Shown: positions 26,956-34,925 of the stretch, in pieces
Numbering within the stretch: position 1 is the first letter of the stretch
Layout of the letters: every line of letters begins with the position of its first letter
IMG/VR virus record: IMGVR_UViG_3300036857_000209
Coordinates: 1 to 40,613 of that record
Length of the DNA stretch: 40,613 nucleotides
Reading direction: 5' to 3' (one strand)
From: a virus
Translations under genes and position numbers: made by a program
The notes under the pieces: generated by a model
Told to the model about the DNA's origin: nothing
The model's database searches: none
What the model saw: the letters and a program-made list of their open reading frames with translations, nothing else

Positions 26956-27476
26956 TTACTCGGTCTCGGCGAACTCCGGTGCGGGCGGCGGCAGCATCAT
27001 CGCGCGGAGCAACTCGTAGTCATCGACGTCTAAGTCGCGGACCCAATCAACACGCCAGCCGCAACGGACGGCGAGGGTGAGGTCGGTGAGAGCGGCGGCG
27101 CGCCACCGGGGATCGTTTTTTTTTCCGCGCGGGCCGCGTCCTGCCGCTCGACGTGCGCTTGGATGGCGTCGAGAATCTCCTGGTAGCTGTCGGGGTCGAG
27201 CCGGTCGAGGATGGCGGTAAGGTCATCGACGGAGATGCCCGTGATCTCGATCTTCGCGCCGCTGTCGTCGCGGGCGGACCAGTCCACGAGAAACGCCGTC
27301 ACCAGCGCGAGGCCATGTTGGAAGACGTTGACCGTCGCTTTGCCCTCCGCGTTGATCAGGTACTTGCGCGCGAAGTAGACGCGCTGCTCGCCGGCACTGA
27401 GCCGGTTCCGGACGCGAATCGTTTCGCCATCGCTTAAGGGCAGCGTCGTCAGGTCAGGTCGGAGAAACCGAATCAT
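26956..27476 (-). CDS. Tail assembly chaperone, long -1 frameshift product (gpGT-like), 173 aa
   Basis: A run of nine A on the minus strand (27124-27116) lies in the short chaperone gene, read GAA AAA AAA ACG. A -1 slip on A AAA AAA would join the first 120 residues to 53 residues of the overlapping frame, which continues AAALTDLTLAVRCGWRVDWV, then RDLDVDDYELLRAMM, and stops with TAA at 26958-26956, five bases before the tape measure ATG. The second frame has coding character and exactly fills the gap. This gpG/gpGT arrangement is general in siphoviruses; the two forms chaperone tape measure and tube assembly. Confidence 0.7.
27030..27476 (-). CDS. Tail assembly chaperone, short form (gpG-like), 148 aa
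   Basis: The N-terminal part (MIRFLRPDLTTLPLSDGETI, then RVRNRLSAGEQRVYFARKYL) and the middle (DDLTAILDRLDPDSYQEILD, about 84-103) match the usual layout of phage tail assembly chaperones: a beta hairpin, then a helical domain. It is encoded immediately before the tape measure gene. After the slippery A-run the zero frame continues for 28 Pro/Ser-rich residues to a TAG at 27032-27030. Confidence 0.8.
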   Translation of the reverse strand: MIRFLRPDLTTLPLSDGETIRVRNRLSAGEQRVYFARKYLINAEGKATVNVFQHGLALVTAFLVDWSARDDSGAKIEITGISVDDLTAILDRLDPDSYQEILDAIQAHVERQDAARAEKKTIPGGAPPLSPTSPSPSVAAGVLIGSAT

Positions 27477-27486
27477 CAGGGTCCTT

Positions 27487-27786
27487 TCATCGCACGGGGC
27501 GGCCGAGCGTCGCCTGCAGCGTCGTGTCGCTGACCTGAATCGACTGCGGCTCCAGCGGCCAGTGCCAGTAGCCGCCGGCGCGCGGCGCCGAGAAATGCAG
27601 CGGCCGTTGCCGCAGCGCGAACTTGTTGGTGATGCGGCTGAAGGTCGCGGTCAACGTCCAGCGCGCATCGTGGGTGTGATCCGGCCGGTGATGCCGGATC
27701 GTCCACGCCCGCAGTTCGGCGGCCGGCACGTACTCGCCCCAGAGAATCGTACCGGTGGTGCCGAACAGCCGGATCGACTGGAACAT
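27487..27786 (-). CDS. Small tail-region protein, 99 aa
   Basis: It lies between the tail-tube-like gene and the assembly chaperone, with gaps of six and ten bases. The sequence is beta-like with many aromatic residues (FQSIRLFGTTGTILWGEYVP; RWTLTATFSRITNKFALRQR; FSAPRAGGYWHWPLEPQSIQ). No family is recognised. Many siphoviruses carry one unassigned small gene here. Confidence 0.55.
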   Translation of the reverse strand: MFQSIRLFGTTGTILWGEYVPAAELRAWTIRHHRPDHTHDARWTLTATFSRITNKFALRQRPLHFSAPRAGGYWHWPLEPQSIQVSDTTLQATLGRPVR

Positions 27787-27792
27787 CGCGCG

Positions 27793-28194
27793 TCAGGAAC
27801 CCGTCGGCCCGGTCCACGGTCCGGCGGCGCGGAAGTTCCCGGCGACCTTCGGCGCTTTCATGCTGCAGTCGATGCTCGCATCGAGATAGGCCAGCCCCGA
27901 GAACAGGAACGTCGGTTCGTTGGCGTTCATCATCAGCTCGAGCAGCCCCGGCGTCGTCGCCTTGGCCGCGTCGAACAGGGCGGTTTCGGACGAATTCCAG
28001 AAGCCGCCGACCCCGCCCGCGACGTCCATCATGCCGGGCACGTAGACCTTGTTGGGGTCCCCGTAGCAGCTGACGTCTTCGTACTCGGTTTTGAAGTCCG
28101 CCTTCCAGGTGTTCAGCGACACGATCTCGACGGTGGGCGCCACCCCGGTGTCGCTGTAGCTGATCTTGCCGTAGCGTCCGCTCAGAATCGGCAT
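27793..28194 (-). CDS. Major tail tube protein candidate, 133 aa
   Basis: GAGGAG lies about ten bases before ATG 28194. The protein has short strands with a two-layer pattern (ILSGRYGKISYSDTGVAPTV; IVSLNTWKADFKTEYEDVSC; PTFLFSGLAYLDASIDCSMK), which resembles compact tail tube proteins of some siphoviruses. It is downstream of the tail-terminator-like gene, at the normal place for the tube gene, and before the chaperones. Identification rests mainly on gene order. Confidence 0.65.
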   Translation of the reverse strand: MPILSGRYGKISYSDTGVAPTVEIVSLNTWKADFKTEYEDVSCYGDPNKVYVPGMMDVAGGVGGFWNSSETALFDAAKATTPGLLELMMNANEPTFLFSGLAYLDASIDCSMKAPKVAGNFRAAGPWTGPTGS

Positions 28195-28198
28195 AGCT

Positions 28199-28630
28199 CT
28201 ACGCTCCTCGTGAAAACATGACGCGGTAATGGCCGCCGCGGTGGTTCCAGCGAATCGAGGCGTCGACGGCATCGACTTCCGTCTGGCGCAGCCGCTGTTC
28301 CCGGTGGATGGTCATCCAGCTGTAGCCGCTGACCGTCAACGGCTGGTCTTCGAGCAGCGCGTGAATCCGCGCCGCCGCCGCCTTGGCGTTGCTGCCGCCG
28401 TTGGGCGTCTTCAGTTCGCGAAAGGTCACCGCATAGAGCGCGTCCTCGTACGCGCATTGGCCGAATTCTTCTTCGTCGCGCTCATCGACGAGCGACACGA
28501 TCACGAACGCCTTCGACCCGGCCGGCGCCTCGTCAAACCACACGCCTTGCGGCGCGAGCGCCTGCAGCGTGGCGTCGCCGCTGAGCGTGGCGAGGATCGC
28601 CGCGTCGATGTCGGAGGCATCAGGCAGCAT
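28199..28630 (-). CDS. Tail terminator/completion-like protein (DUF3168-type), 143 aa
   Basis: IDAAILATLSGDATLQALAP (about residues 8-27) followed by GVWFDEAPAGSKAFVIVSLV and a second half with NAKAAAARIHALLEDQPLTV and GYSWMTIHREQRLR matches the alpha-beta fold of DUF3168/gp17-like tail completion proteins. These form the ring that ends the tail tube at the head side. It overlaps the gp10-like gene by eleven bases. Confidence 0.7.
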   Translation of the reverse strand: MLPDASDIDAAILATLSGDATLQALAPQGVWFDEAPAGSKAFVIVSLVDERDEEEFGQCAYEDALYAVTFRELKTPNGGSNAKAAAARIHALLEDQPLTVSGYSWMTIHREQRLRQTEVDAVDASIRWNHRGGHYRVMFSRGA

Positions 28631-29093
28631 CGGTGTAGGACCCCGTGACGCGGAGGCCGGCGTATTCGAGCAGGCGCTTGAGGGCCTCGCCCATGATCGC
28701 GCGGTAGCGGATCATCGTTTTGACGAAGTGGTGCGTCGGCGGCATCCGGCCGACGTACTTCCCGTTGCGCCAGTGCCGCGCCTCCGAACCGTTGTCGTAC
28801 AACCACGCGATCGGCGAGCCGCTGATGACTTCGGCGCCGGTCCACGTCGGCCCGTTGCTGCGGCGCACCGACACGCGCCCCTTGAGTTGCCCGGGCGGAA
28901 ACCACCTACTTTTGCGGAACCGTCCCGGATGCAGCCCGGTCTCGCGCACCGGGTACCCGTCGCGCACCGCGTCGGCCGCCTCGTCGGCGATGCCCTGCAC
29001 GATGTCGACGGCGTCACCGGCCAGATCCGCCGGCAACTTCAGGAGCTGTTGTTTCAGCTCCTCGAGGCCCTCGAAGCGGAAGCGCAGACTCAC
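28620..29093 (-). CDS. HK97 gp10-like neck/tail protein, 157 aa
   Basis: The start GTG 29093 overlaps the upstream stop (GTGA). SLRFRFEGLEELKQQLLKLP (about residues 2-21), the helix LAGDAVDIVQGIADEAADAV, the RVSVRRSNGPTWTGAEVISG segment and an end with PPTHHFVKTMIRYRAIMGEA fit the HK97 gp10/phage minor tail family (family name from memory). These proteins sit at the head-tail junction and help join tail to connector. Position between the head-closure gene and the terminator supports the assignment. Confidence 0.75.
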   Translation of the reverse strand: MSLRFRFEGLEELKQQLLKLPADLAGDAVDIVQGIADEAADAVRDGYPVRETGLHPGRFRKSRWFPPGQLKGRVSVRRSNGPTWTGAEVISGSPIAWLYDNGSEARHWRNGKYVGRMPPTHHFVKTMIRYRAIMGEALKRLLEYAGLRVTGSYTDAA

Positions 29094-29464
29094 GGCACGA
29101 TCTCCACGATGCCGACCACGAGCTCGCGGCAGCGCCCGTCGACGTTGACCGCGCCGACGACGCTCGCGGTGTGCGCGCGTCCGGCCGGGTCGGTCCACGA
29201 CAGGACCGTCGTGGTGTCGACGCCCGGGTGGAACGGCATGAACACCAACTGACTCGCCTGCGCCAGCACGGTGCCGGCGGCCAGGCGCTCGAGATCCGCC
29301 GTGGTCGCCGGTCGGATCTCCGCCGAGACGATCGGCGGATCGAGCGCCGCCGGCGGCACGGTGTAGCCGCCATCGCCATCGGGGACGGGCGCCCCACCGG
29401 GACCGACGAGCGACACGCGCTGCACGCGCGCGCTGATCGCCGTCTGCACGCCAATCAGCCCCAT
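29090..29464 (-). CDS. Head closure/stopper-like protein, 124 aa
   Basis: The protein is a small beta-barrel type: ARVQRVSLVGPGGAPVPDGD onward, IVSAEIRPATTADLERLAAG (about residues 45-64), QLVFMPFHPGVDTTTVLSW and GRCRELVVGIVEIV as the last strand. This order, with a central ERLAAGTV segment, is typical of phage head-tail adaptor or stopper proteins (SPP1 gp16-like), which close the portal channel. It starts one base inside the connector gene stop. Confidence 0.65.
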   Translation of the reverse strand: MGLIGVQTAISARVQRVSLVGPGGAPVPDGDGGYTVPPAALDPPIVSAEIRPATTADLERLAAGTVLAQASQLVFMPFHPGVDTTTVLSWTDPAGRAHTASVVGAVNVDGRCRELVVGIVEIVP

Positions 29465-30072
29465 TACGTCAACCAGATCAGCCGATGCGGCGCGATCGCC
29501 TCCTCATAGCCGTACGGCACCAGCGTGGCCGCATCGGTACTCGCGAGGTCGCGCCCGAGCGTGGCGAAGTGCGCCGTTAACAGGCCGACGGCGTGATAGA
29601 GCAGCGGCGCCTCGGCCTTCAGCGCATCGACCGACGGCCAGCCGGCGACGATCCGGTACGTGCCAGCGACCGGCGGCGTGCTCCACTCGAGGACCAGCGT
29701 GCCGGCGATCACGGTGGCCGTGATGACGCGGCCCTGCGGGTCCGTCATCGACTGCACGGGCGCCGCCTGCCACGGCAGCGGCAGTTGCAGCGGCGCCGCC
29801 TCCGGCTCCCAGTACCACGTGACATCGCGCGTCTGCGTCAGCAACGCGAGGCCGGTGTCCTGCTCGACCTTGTTCCGCGCCGCGGCGATGAAACTCGCCA
29901 TCAGGTCGTCGCGCGGATCGCCGTCCGGCCAGTCGAGGCCGGCGCGCAACTTCCCCTCCGCGATCGTCAGCGGTTCCTCCGCGGGCCCGTCGACCAGCAC
30001 GGAGGCGACCGCCGCCGGCTGTGTCCACGGCGGGCGGACGAACGAACTGGCGGCGGCGCGCGGCTCGGTCAT
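29464..30072 (-). CDS. Gp6-like head-tail connector (adaptor) protein, 202 aa
   Basis: After a 35-residue N-terminal extension, the gp6-like domain is clear: TIAEGKLRAGLDWPDGDPRD (about 36-55), DLMASFIAAARNKVEQDTGL, LLTQTRDVTWYWEPEAAPLQ, LPLPWQAAPVQSM and YRIVAGWPSVDALKAEAPLL. The end is a helix (VGLLTAHFATLGRD). It forms the ring below the portal. ATG 30072 overlaps the upstream stop (ATGA). Confidence 0.8.
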   Translation of the reverse strand: MTEPRAAASSFVRPPWTQPAAVASVLVDGPAEEPLTIAEGKLRAGLDWPDGDPRDDLMASFIAAARNKVEQDTGLALLTQTRDVTWYWEPEAAPLQLPLPWQAAPVQSMTDPQGRVITATVIAGTLVLEWSTPPVAGTYRIVAGWPSVDALKAEAPLLYHAVGLLTAHFATLGRDLASTDAATLVPYGYEEAIAPHRLIWLT

Positions 30073-30293
30073 GCGCGCTTCTTCCGGCGGTACGTCGCCG
30101 TCGTGACCTCGCCTGGTTGCAGTGTCACGACCGGCGGCGCGGCGATCGCCGGCCGCGCCGCCTCGAGTTGGGCATCGCGCATCGGCAGCTGCACGATCAC
30201 GATCCGGCGGCCGACCGCGTCCGGACTCGTGCACGTCGTATGCGGCGCATCGTCCACCGGGCACGGGCCAGGGTCCGGCCACCAGAGGCTCAT
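30069..30293 (-). CDS. Small late protein, 74 aa, unknown
   Basis: The start overlaps the stop of the 59-residue gene (ATGA). Two Cys (CPVDDAPHTTC, about residues 11-21) and a beta-like RRIVIVQLPMRDAQL follow. The end is basic (ATYRRKKRA). It lies in the head-completion segment between decoration-like genes and the connector. No family is recognised. Confidence 0.5.
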   Translation of the reverse strand: MSLWWPDPGPCPVDDAPHTTCTSPDAVGRRIVIVQLPMRDAQLEAARPAIAAPPVVTLQPGEVTTATYRRKKRA

Positions 30294-30469
30294 GGCGTCT
30301 CCGTGTCCTCACGTCGGACGGCCCGCTCGTTCGACCAGCCCGGCGCGAGCTCCTGATCGCCCGCCTCGACCGGCGGCGGCGGCGCCTCGCCGACGGTGTC
30401 CGTCGTGTTACTCCAGCCGGGCGCCGGCGGCGCCGGCGCCTCGACCGTCTCACCAGTCTCGTCAGTCAT
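30290..30469 (-). CDS. Proline-rich late protein with two PGWSN motifs, 59 aa
   Basis: ATG 30469 sits five bases after the stop of the 107-residue gene. The sequence is acidic and Pro/Ala-rich and contains APGWSN twice (about residues 16-21 and 43-48). The same motif appears in the adjacent 107-residue protein. It is too short and disordered to be an enzyme. It may be a linear-motif virion protein, such as a capsid-decoration or fibre-anchoring element. Confidence 0.5.
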   Translation of the reverse strand: MTDETGETVEAPAPPAPGWSNTTDTVGEAPPPPVEAGDQELAPGWSNERAVRREDTETP

Positions 30470-30473
30470 GGGG

Positions 30474-30797
30474 TCACGCTTTCCCGCCGGCCCACGCCGT
30501 GCTCGTCCAGTGTTGGTACGAGCCGTCGCGCAGGACGACGTATTGCCCGGGGGTCCACGCCGTCGCCGGCGTGGCGGTGATGCCGGTCATCGCGAGCGGC
30601 AGCTGCGCGCCGGCCGGCGTGAAGCTGCCCGGGATGCCGGCAAGCGCGCCGGTCGCCGCGGCGCCGGCGTTGCTGAAGCCGGGCGGCGGGAAGGTCGGCG
30701 TCTGCTCGGTGGGCGTCGGGACGGTCGGGCCGGGCGGCTGATTGCTCCAGCCCGGCACCGACATATCGACCGCCTGGACGTCGACAGCAGCGGTCAT
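30474..30797 (-). CDS. Late protein with PGWSN motif and C-terminal beta domain, 107 aa
   Basis: Start ATG 30797 overlaps the capsid stop (TGATG), so its translation is coupled to that of the capsid. The N-terminal part has VPGWSNQPPGP (about 14-24) and a related PPGFSN (about 38-43). The C-terminal 45 residues (TPATAWTPGQYVVLRDGSYQ, HWTSTAWAGGKA) resemble a small carbohydrate-binding or chitin-binding-like unit seen in phage structural proteins. It could be a capsid decoration or head fibre protein; placement directly behind the capsid gene supports that. Confidence 0.55.
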   Translation of the reverse strand: MTAAVDVQAVDMSVPGWSNQPPGPTVPTPTEQTPTFPPPGFSNAGAAATGALAGIPGSFTPAGAQLPLAMTGITATPATAWTPGQYVVLRDGSYQHWTSTAWAGGKA

Positions 30798-32101
30798 CAG
30801 TTGAGGCCCGTCACTTTGCCGAACGCGCCGGGGCGATAGCAGGCCAGCGCGAGCCGTTCCTCGGCGCGGATCGCCACCAGGTTCTTGACGAAATAATCCT
30901 GGTGCGAATTTGAAGCCGCCACGCGGATGCCGCCCTTGCGGAACACCTGCGCCTGCGAGTTGTACGCGCCGACCAAGGCCGTGCCCAACACGATCGACGG
31001 CGTCGGCGCCACGGGCAGACCCCACAGCGTCGGCGTCGGCAGCGGCGAGAACGGGCCGCCGCCGTAGTACTGGCCGTTGTTGTCCTTGCTCGTCTGGATC
31101 GTGAACCAGTTCGTCGGGTTCATCACGACGCCTTCCGGGTAGACGAAGGCGGTGGTGGCGATCGCGGTGATCTGGCGCAGGATGGCGTCGGCGTTGGTCT
31201 CGGGCGGCGTCGCGCCGGCGTTGCGCGCGACGGCGGTCGCGAGGCCGGAGCGATTCATCAGGCCGAGGATGTTCGGCGGCGTGCCGTTGCCGTTGAGGAG
31301 TTGGTCTTCCTCGGCCAGCTGCACACCGAGCGTGAGGCGCGCGTCGATGTAGGCCGCGATCGCCGGCTCGTCCTCGAGGAGCTCCTCAGTCACCGGCAGC
31401 CAGTGCGCGATCTTCTGCACCGGATCGGTCCGCTGATCGAACACGAGCGCGCTTTCCGGTTTCGCCGCCCCTTCCGCCACGGGTGCGGCGGCGTTGGTGA
31501 ACGTCGTCTCGACCATGTAGATGATCGCGTTCGAGCCGGTCGTGCCCGACGCGATCAACTGTGCGACGACGAGCCGCTTGAACATCAACGGCTGGATGCC
31601 GGGCAGGTACTGCGGGACGACGAGCTTGCCGCCGGACGCGGGGTCCTCGCTCAGCAGCGTGCCGTACATCGACGGCGCCGGCTCGTAGCACTCGATCGCC
31701 GGCGACGTCCAGGCGTTCGATCCCCGGTGCGCGCCGCTCTTGATGAAGTCGCGGAAGTCGGGCGACTGCGTGAACTGCTGGCCGATGCTGCGCCGCTCGA
31801 AGGGCGCCGCACCGAGGGAGAACGGCCGCGCCGGTCCGCCGGTGCCGGTCAGTTTGTCGAGCCGCGCGATCAGGTCCGCGTCGCCCTTGGCGGCGTCGAT
31901 GCGTTTCTGAATCGCTTCGGCCTCCGCGAGCGCAGCGCCGATCTTCTGTTTCTCCTCGTCGGTCATCAGCCGGCCGGTGGTCTTCGTACCGTCGGCGTTG
32001 ACCACCACATGCGCCTCGCAGGCGCGCGTCGTCTCGGCGATCAGGCCCGCGGCTTTTTCCTTCGCGGCGCGCAGGTCGCGTTCGAGTTGCAGGATGTTCA
32101 T
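30797..32101 (-). CDS. Major capsid protein, HK97 fold, 434 aa
   Basis: Residues 1-105 are a charged, mostly helical delta domain (LERDLRAAKEKAAGLIAETT; LMTDEEKQKIGAALAEAEAI; IQKRIDAAKGDADLIARLDK), removed by the protease during maturation in phages of this type. The mature part has typical HK97 segments: QPLMFKRLVVAQLIASGTTG, IAHWLPVTEELLEDEPAIAA (with the helix after it), YIDARLTLGVQLAEEDQLLN-GNG, GVVMNPTNWFTIQTSKDNNG and a C-terminal IRAEERLALACYRPGAFGKV. It overlaps the protease stop by four bases. Confidence 0.92.
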   Translation of the reverse strand: MNILQLERDLRAAKEKAAGLIAETTRACEAHVVVNADGTKTTGRLMTDEEKQKIGAALAEAEAIQKRIDAAKGDADLIARLDKLTGTGGPARPFSLGAAPFERRSIGQQFTQSPDFRDFIKSGAHRGSNAWTSPAIECYEPAPSMYGTLLSEDPASGGKLVVPQYLPGIQPLMFKRLVVAQLIASGTTGSNAIIYMVETTFTNAAAPVAEGAAKPESALVFDQRTDPVQKIAHWLPVTEELLEDEPAIAAYIDARLTLGVQLAEEDQLLNGNGTPPNILGLMNRSGLATAVARNAGATPPETNADAILRQITAIATTAFVYPEGVVMNPTNWFTIQTSKDNNGQYYGGGPFSPLPTPTLWGLPVAPTPSIVLGTALVGAYNSQAQVFRKGGIRVAASNSHQDYFVKNLVAIRAEERLALACYRPGAFGKVTGLN

Positions 32102-33117
32102 TGCAGCCCCTTCAAGGCGAGCGCGAGCACCCGCTGCTCGTACTCGACAAACGAGGGATCGCGCACGGCGCGTGACTCCTGAGACGTGGCCGCGATCGGC
32201 GGCTCCTGGCCTGTGGTCACGGACGGTGCAACGACCGCCACACGCGTGCCGGCGCCCGTCGGCGCTTTCGTCACGCGGGCGAGTGTCTCTTCGAGCGGCG
32301 CGATGCGGTCGATGAGTCCCGCCTCGAGCGCCGCCTCAGCTCCCAACGCGCGGCCTTCGCCGAAGCCGGCACGCACCGCCGCCGGCTTGACACCGCGCCC
32401 CACGGCCACGTCGCCAACGAAGCGGCCGTACGCGCCGTCGATTAAGTCCTGGACATGCGCGCGCGCCTCCGGTGTCAGCGGTCCGCCGCCGGCGCCTTCG
32501 CCCTTGTATTTCCCGGCGCTGATCACTTCGCGCTTGATCCCCAGTTTGTCGAGCGCCGCGGTGATGTCGTCGTGGAGCGTCAGCACGCCGATCGATCCGA
32601 CCAGCGACGACGGCGACGCCACGATCTCGGTGGCGCCGGCCATCGCCCAGTACGCCGCGCTGGCGAGCAGATGATTGCCCGACGCGATGATCGTCTTTTG
32701 CGTGCGGGCCTTGAGCACTTCGCGCGAGAACTCGGTGGCGCCGGCGACGTTGCCGCCCGGGCTGTCGACGTCGAAGACGATCGTTTTCACCGCGGGATCG
32801 GCCATCGCGGCGTGGAGCTGCTCCGTCAAGCCCTCGAACGTCGCGCCGCCGGAGACGTCCGAGAACAGATTCATGCGCGGCGCGATGACACCGTGCAGCG
32901 GAATCACCGCCACCAGGCCGCCCTCGGAGGTGACCGGGACGCTCTGCGTCGCCCGCGCGGCGCGGGCAGCCGCGATCGCGGCCTCGTCGGGATCGTCACC
33001 CGCCAGCCGACGCGCGAGAATGCCCGCGATCAGACTGCCCATCGCCGGCGTGATCGCCCACGGATGCTCGAGCGCGAACGCGATCAGGTGATCGTACCGA
33101 CTCGGATTACGGGGCAT
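32098..33117 (-). CDS. S49-family prohead protease (SppA-like), 339 aa
   Basis: The serine peptidase S49 fold is visible from VAVIPLHGVIAP (about 69-80), KTIVFDVDSPGGNVAGATEF (111-130), IASGNHLLASAAYWAMAGAT (144-163, with the likely nucleophile Ser153) and GSIGVLTLHDDI. The likely catalytic lysine is in VISAGKYKGEG (Lys203 or Lys205). These enzymes cleave the scaffold or delta domain during head maturation. The C-terminal 60 residues form a linker that may act as scaffold. It overlaps the portal gene by eleven bases and the capsid by four. Confidence 0.88.
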   Translation of the reverse strand: MPRNPSRYDHLIAFALEHPWAITPAMGSLIAGILARRLAGDDPDEAAIAAARAARATQSVPVTSEGGLVAVIPLHGVIAPRMNLFSDVSGGATFEGLTEQLHAAMADPAVKTIVFDVDSPGGNVAGATEFSREVLKARTQKTIIASGNHLLASAAYWAMAGATEIVASPSSLVGSIGVLTLHDDITAALDKLGIKREVISAGKYKGEGAGGGPLTPEARAHVQDLIDGAYGRFVGDVAVGRGVKPAAVRAGFGEGRALGAEAALEAGLIDRIAPLEETLARVTKAPTGAGTRVAVVAPSVTTGQEPPIAATSQESRAVRDPSFVEYEQRVLALALKGLQ

Positions 33118-34636
33118 ACGGCACCTCGCGGGAAGGCAGGTCGCGATCGACGGCGAACGGGTCGCGGCGTTCGACGAGCATCACGTAGGTCTGATCGGTG
33201 ACGCGCGCCGCATACTCGAGCGCGCCGGCACGACCGAGCAGCGGCGCGAGATCGGCGGCGAGCTCGCTGGTGCAGCGGGCGTGGTTCAGGCTGTCCGCCC
33301 GCGCGTCGATTGCGACCTTCTGCAGCCGCGCCGCCTGGCGCGCGAGCGCCGCGCGCACGACCGGCTCGACCTGCGCCGCCGCCGCGGGGTCGGGCGGCGG
33401 CGTGCCGCCGCCGGCGTCCACCGACGCGCCGGTACTCGGGCCGCCCTGCTGCGCCGCCAACTGATCGGCGGTCGGGTCATCGGTCATGCGCGGCAGGTTC
33501 AGTCGCGCGCGCGCTTCGTTCGCGGTCATGAACGGCCGGCCCACCGCGACCCGCAAGCCGTTGGTCTGCTCCTCGAACGAGCCTTTGAGTTTTTCCGCCA
33601 CGTTGAACTCCACGTACACGTCGGCGCTCTCGGCCGCTTCCGGCAGCAGGAACTTCTCAATGCCTTGCTCGATGTGCGTGAACCACGGCCCGAGGCAGTC
33701 CGTGAGCATTTGCTTGTGCTGTTCCTTGATGTTCGAGAAGGTCGCGTGATCGAGAATGCCAACCATCGGCAGCGGGATCTGATACAGCGCGGCGACTTCC
33801 TCCGCGCTGAACTTGCGCGCCGGGATGTACTCGGAGTCCTTCGCCGAGAACCCCATCGGCTGAAAGGTCATCCCCTCCTCGAGCACGAGCACGCCGCCGG
33901 TGCCCTGCGGCCCGCTATGACGCGCCTGGAGCTGCTCGCGGAAGGATTGTTTCTGCGGCGGCGTCCATTTCGGCGCCTCGCGCGGCCGCTGGATCACGCC
34001 GTCGATCCGCGTGCCGTTCTGCCAGTAGCGTCGGCGCGACTCGTTCGCGGCCAGGTCCTCCTCGAGCGTCAGGCGCAGCGACTCGAGCAGCGACAACCCG
34101 CACTTGGGATCGATCGGGTTGTAGGTGCCGAAGGGCACGACGTCGCTCGTCGGCAGCGGCACGGGCCCGCCGCCGACGGTCCACACGAAGGCGGTCGGGA
34201 GCAAGCCGCCATACACGGTGATCTCCTGCGGCGGCAGGCGCACGAGCGACAGCCGCCCGCCGCTCTGCCGATCCTTCAGCCAGTACGCCTGGCCGTAGAG
34301 CGCGAGATCGGCCATCAACGCCTCGATCAGGCGGTAGGCGGTCATCGCCGGATTCGGGTTCGCGAGCCACTGCGCGAGCGGGTGATCGCTCACCCGCTGG
34401 CGGTCGGTGTCGCTGACCCGTCGAAAGACGTGCAGGCCCACTTGCGCGGCGTTGCGGGCGAGGAAGTCCACGCACTTCCGCACGTTGATTTGCGTCGCGT
34501 AGATCGCGGCGTAGGCGGCCGACAGCATCCAGGTCGACGTCGCCGCCGCGTAGTACGGCGTCCCGCCGTAGGGCGGCCGCGTCGGGTCGCCGCGCACGAC
34601 CTGATAACCGCCGCCCGCCACCGGGACGATCGCCAT
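33107..34636 (-). CDS. Portal protein (HK97-type), 509 aa
   Basis: Portal-family features appear in order: YAAIYATQINVRKCVDFLAR (about 42-61), HPLAQWLANPNPAMTAYRLI (about 84-103), LYGQAYWLKDRQSGG, LVRLPPQEITVYGGLLP, GLSLLESLRLTLEEDLAANE, RRRYWQNGTRIDGVI, ALYQIPLPMVGILDHATFSN (about 322-341) and RLNLPRMTDDPTADQL. A dodecamer forms the DNA channel. The C-terminus is Ala/Gly-rich and extends the family length. ATG 34636 overlaps the upstream stop (TGATG). Confidence 0.9.
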   Translation of the reverse strand: MAIVPVAGGGYQVVRGDPTRPPYGGTPYYAAATSTWMLSAAYAAIYATQINVRKCVDFLARNAAQVGLHVFRRVSDTDRQRVSDHPLAQWLANPNPAMTAYRLIEALMADLALYGQAYWLKDRQSGGRLSLVRLPPQEITVYGGLLPTAFVWTVGGGPVPLPTSDVVPFGTYNPIDPKCGLSLLESLRLTLEEDLAANESRRRYWQNGTRIDGVIQRPREAPKWTPPQKQSFREQLQARHSGPQGTGGVLVLEEGMTFQPMGFSAKDSEYIPARKFSAEEVAALYQIPLPMVGILDHATFSNIKEQHKQMLTDCLGPWFTHIEQGIEKFLLPEAAESADVYVEFNVAEKLKGSFEEQTNGLRVAVGRPFMTANEARARLNLPRMTDDPTADQLAAQQGGPSTGASVDAGGGTPPPDPAAAAQVEPVVRAALARQAARLQKVAIDARADSLNHARCTSELAADLAPLLGRAGALEYAARVTDQTYVMLVERRDPFAVDRDLPSREVPYAP

Positions 34637-34875
34637 CAGGACTCCACCACGAGAAACGCGACGTTGGAGCGATGCACGAGGGCCTCGGCGCCGGCGATCG
34701 CCGTCTTCTGGCCGTCCGCCGAGAGCGTCGACGGCTGGCGCAGCACGAGCCACGGCCCGCGCGTGCGCCACAGCACACCGTGCAAGCCGACGCCCGGATC
34801 GTCTTTCAGACTGATCACCACGGTCCGCAGGAGGCAGGGCGGTCGCCACCACATCAGCGCGCGCCACCACCTCAT
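34636..34875 (-). CDS. Small beta-barrel-like protein upstream of portal, 79 aa
   Basis: The strands RTVVISLKDDPGVGLHGVLW (about residues 17-36), GPWLVLRQPSTLSADG and VHRSNVAFLVVES resemble a small SH3/Sm-like barrel found upstream of portal genes in related siphoviruses. ATG 34875 is chosen; a TTG at 34896 would add seven residues. The N-terminus is Trp/Arg-rich. The stop overlaps the portal start (TGATG). The function is unknown. Confidence 0.6.
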   Translation of the reverse strand: MRWWRALMWWRPPCLLRTVVISLKDDPGVGLHGVLWRTRGPWLVLRQPSTLSADGQKTAIAGAEALVHRSNVAFLVVES

Positions 34876-34925
34876 GTGCCCGTCAGTGTCGGGCAAACGC
34901 CCGCCGAGGGAATTTTCGGTGTCGG

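Noticed and set aside
31301-32182. 293-codon plus-strand frame over the capsid gene
   Set aside because: Antisense to a clear HK97 capsid gene; no independent start signal or domain.
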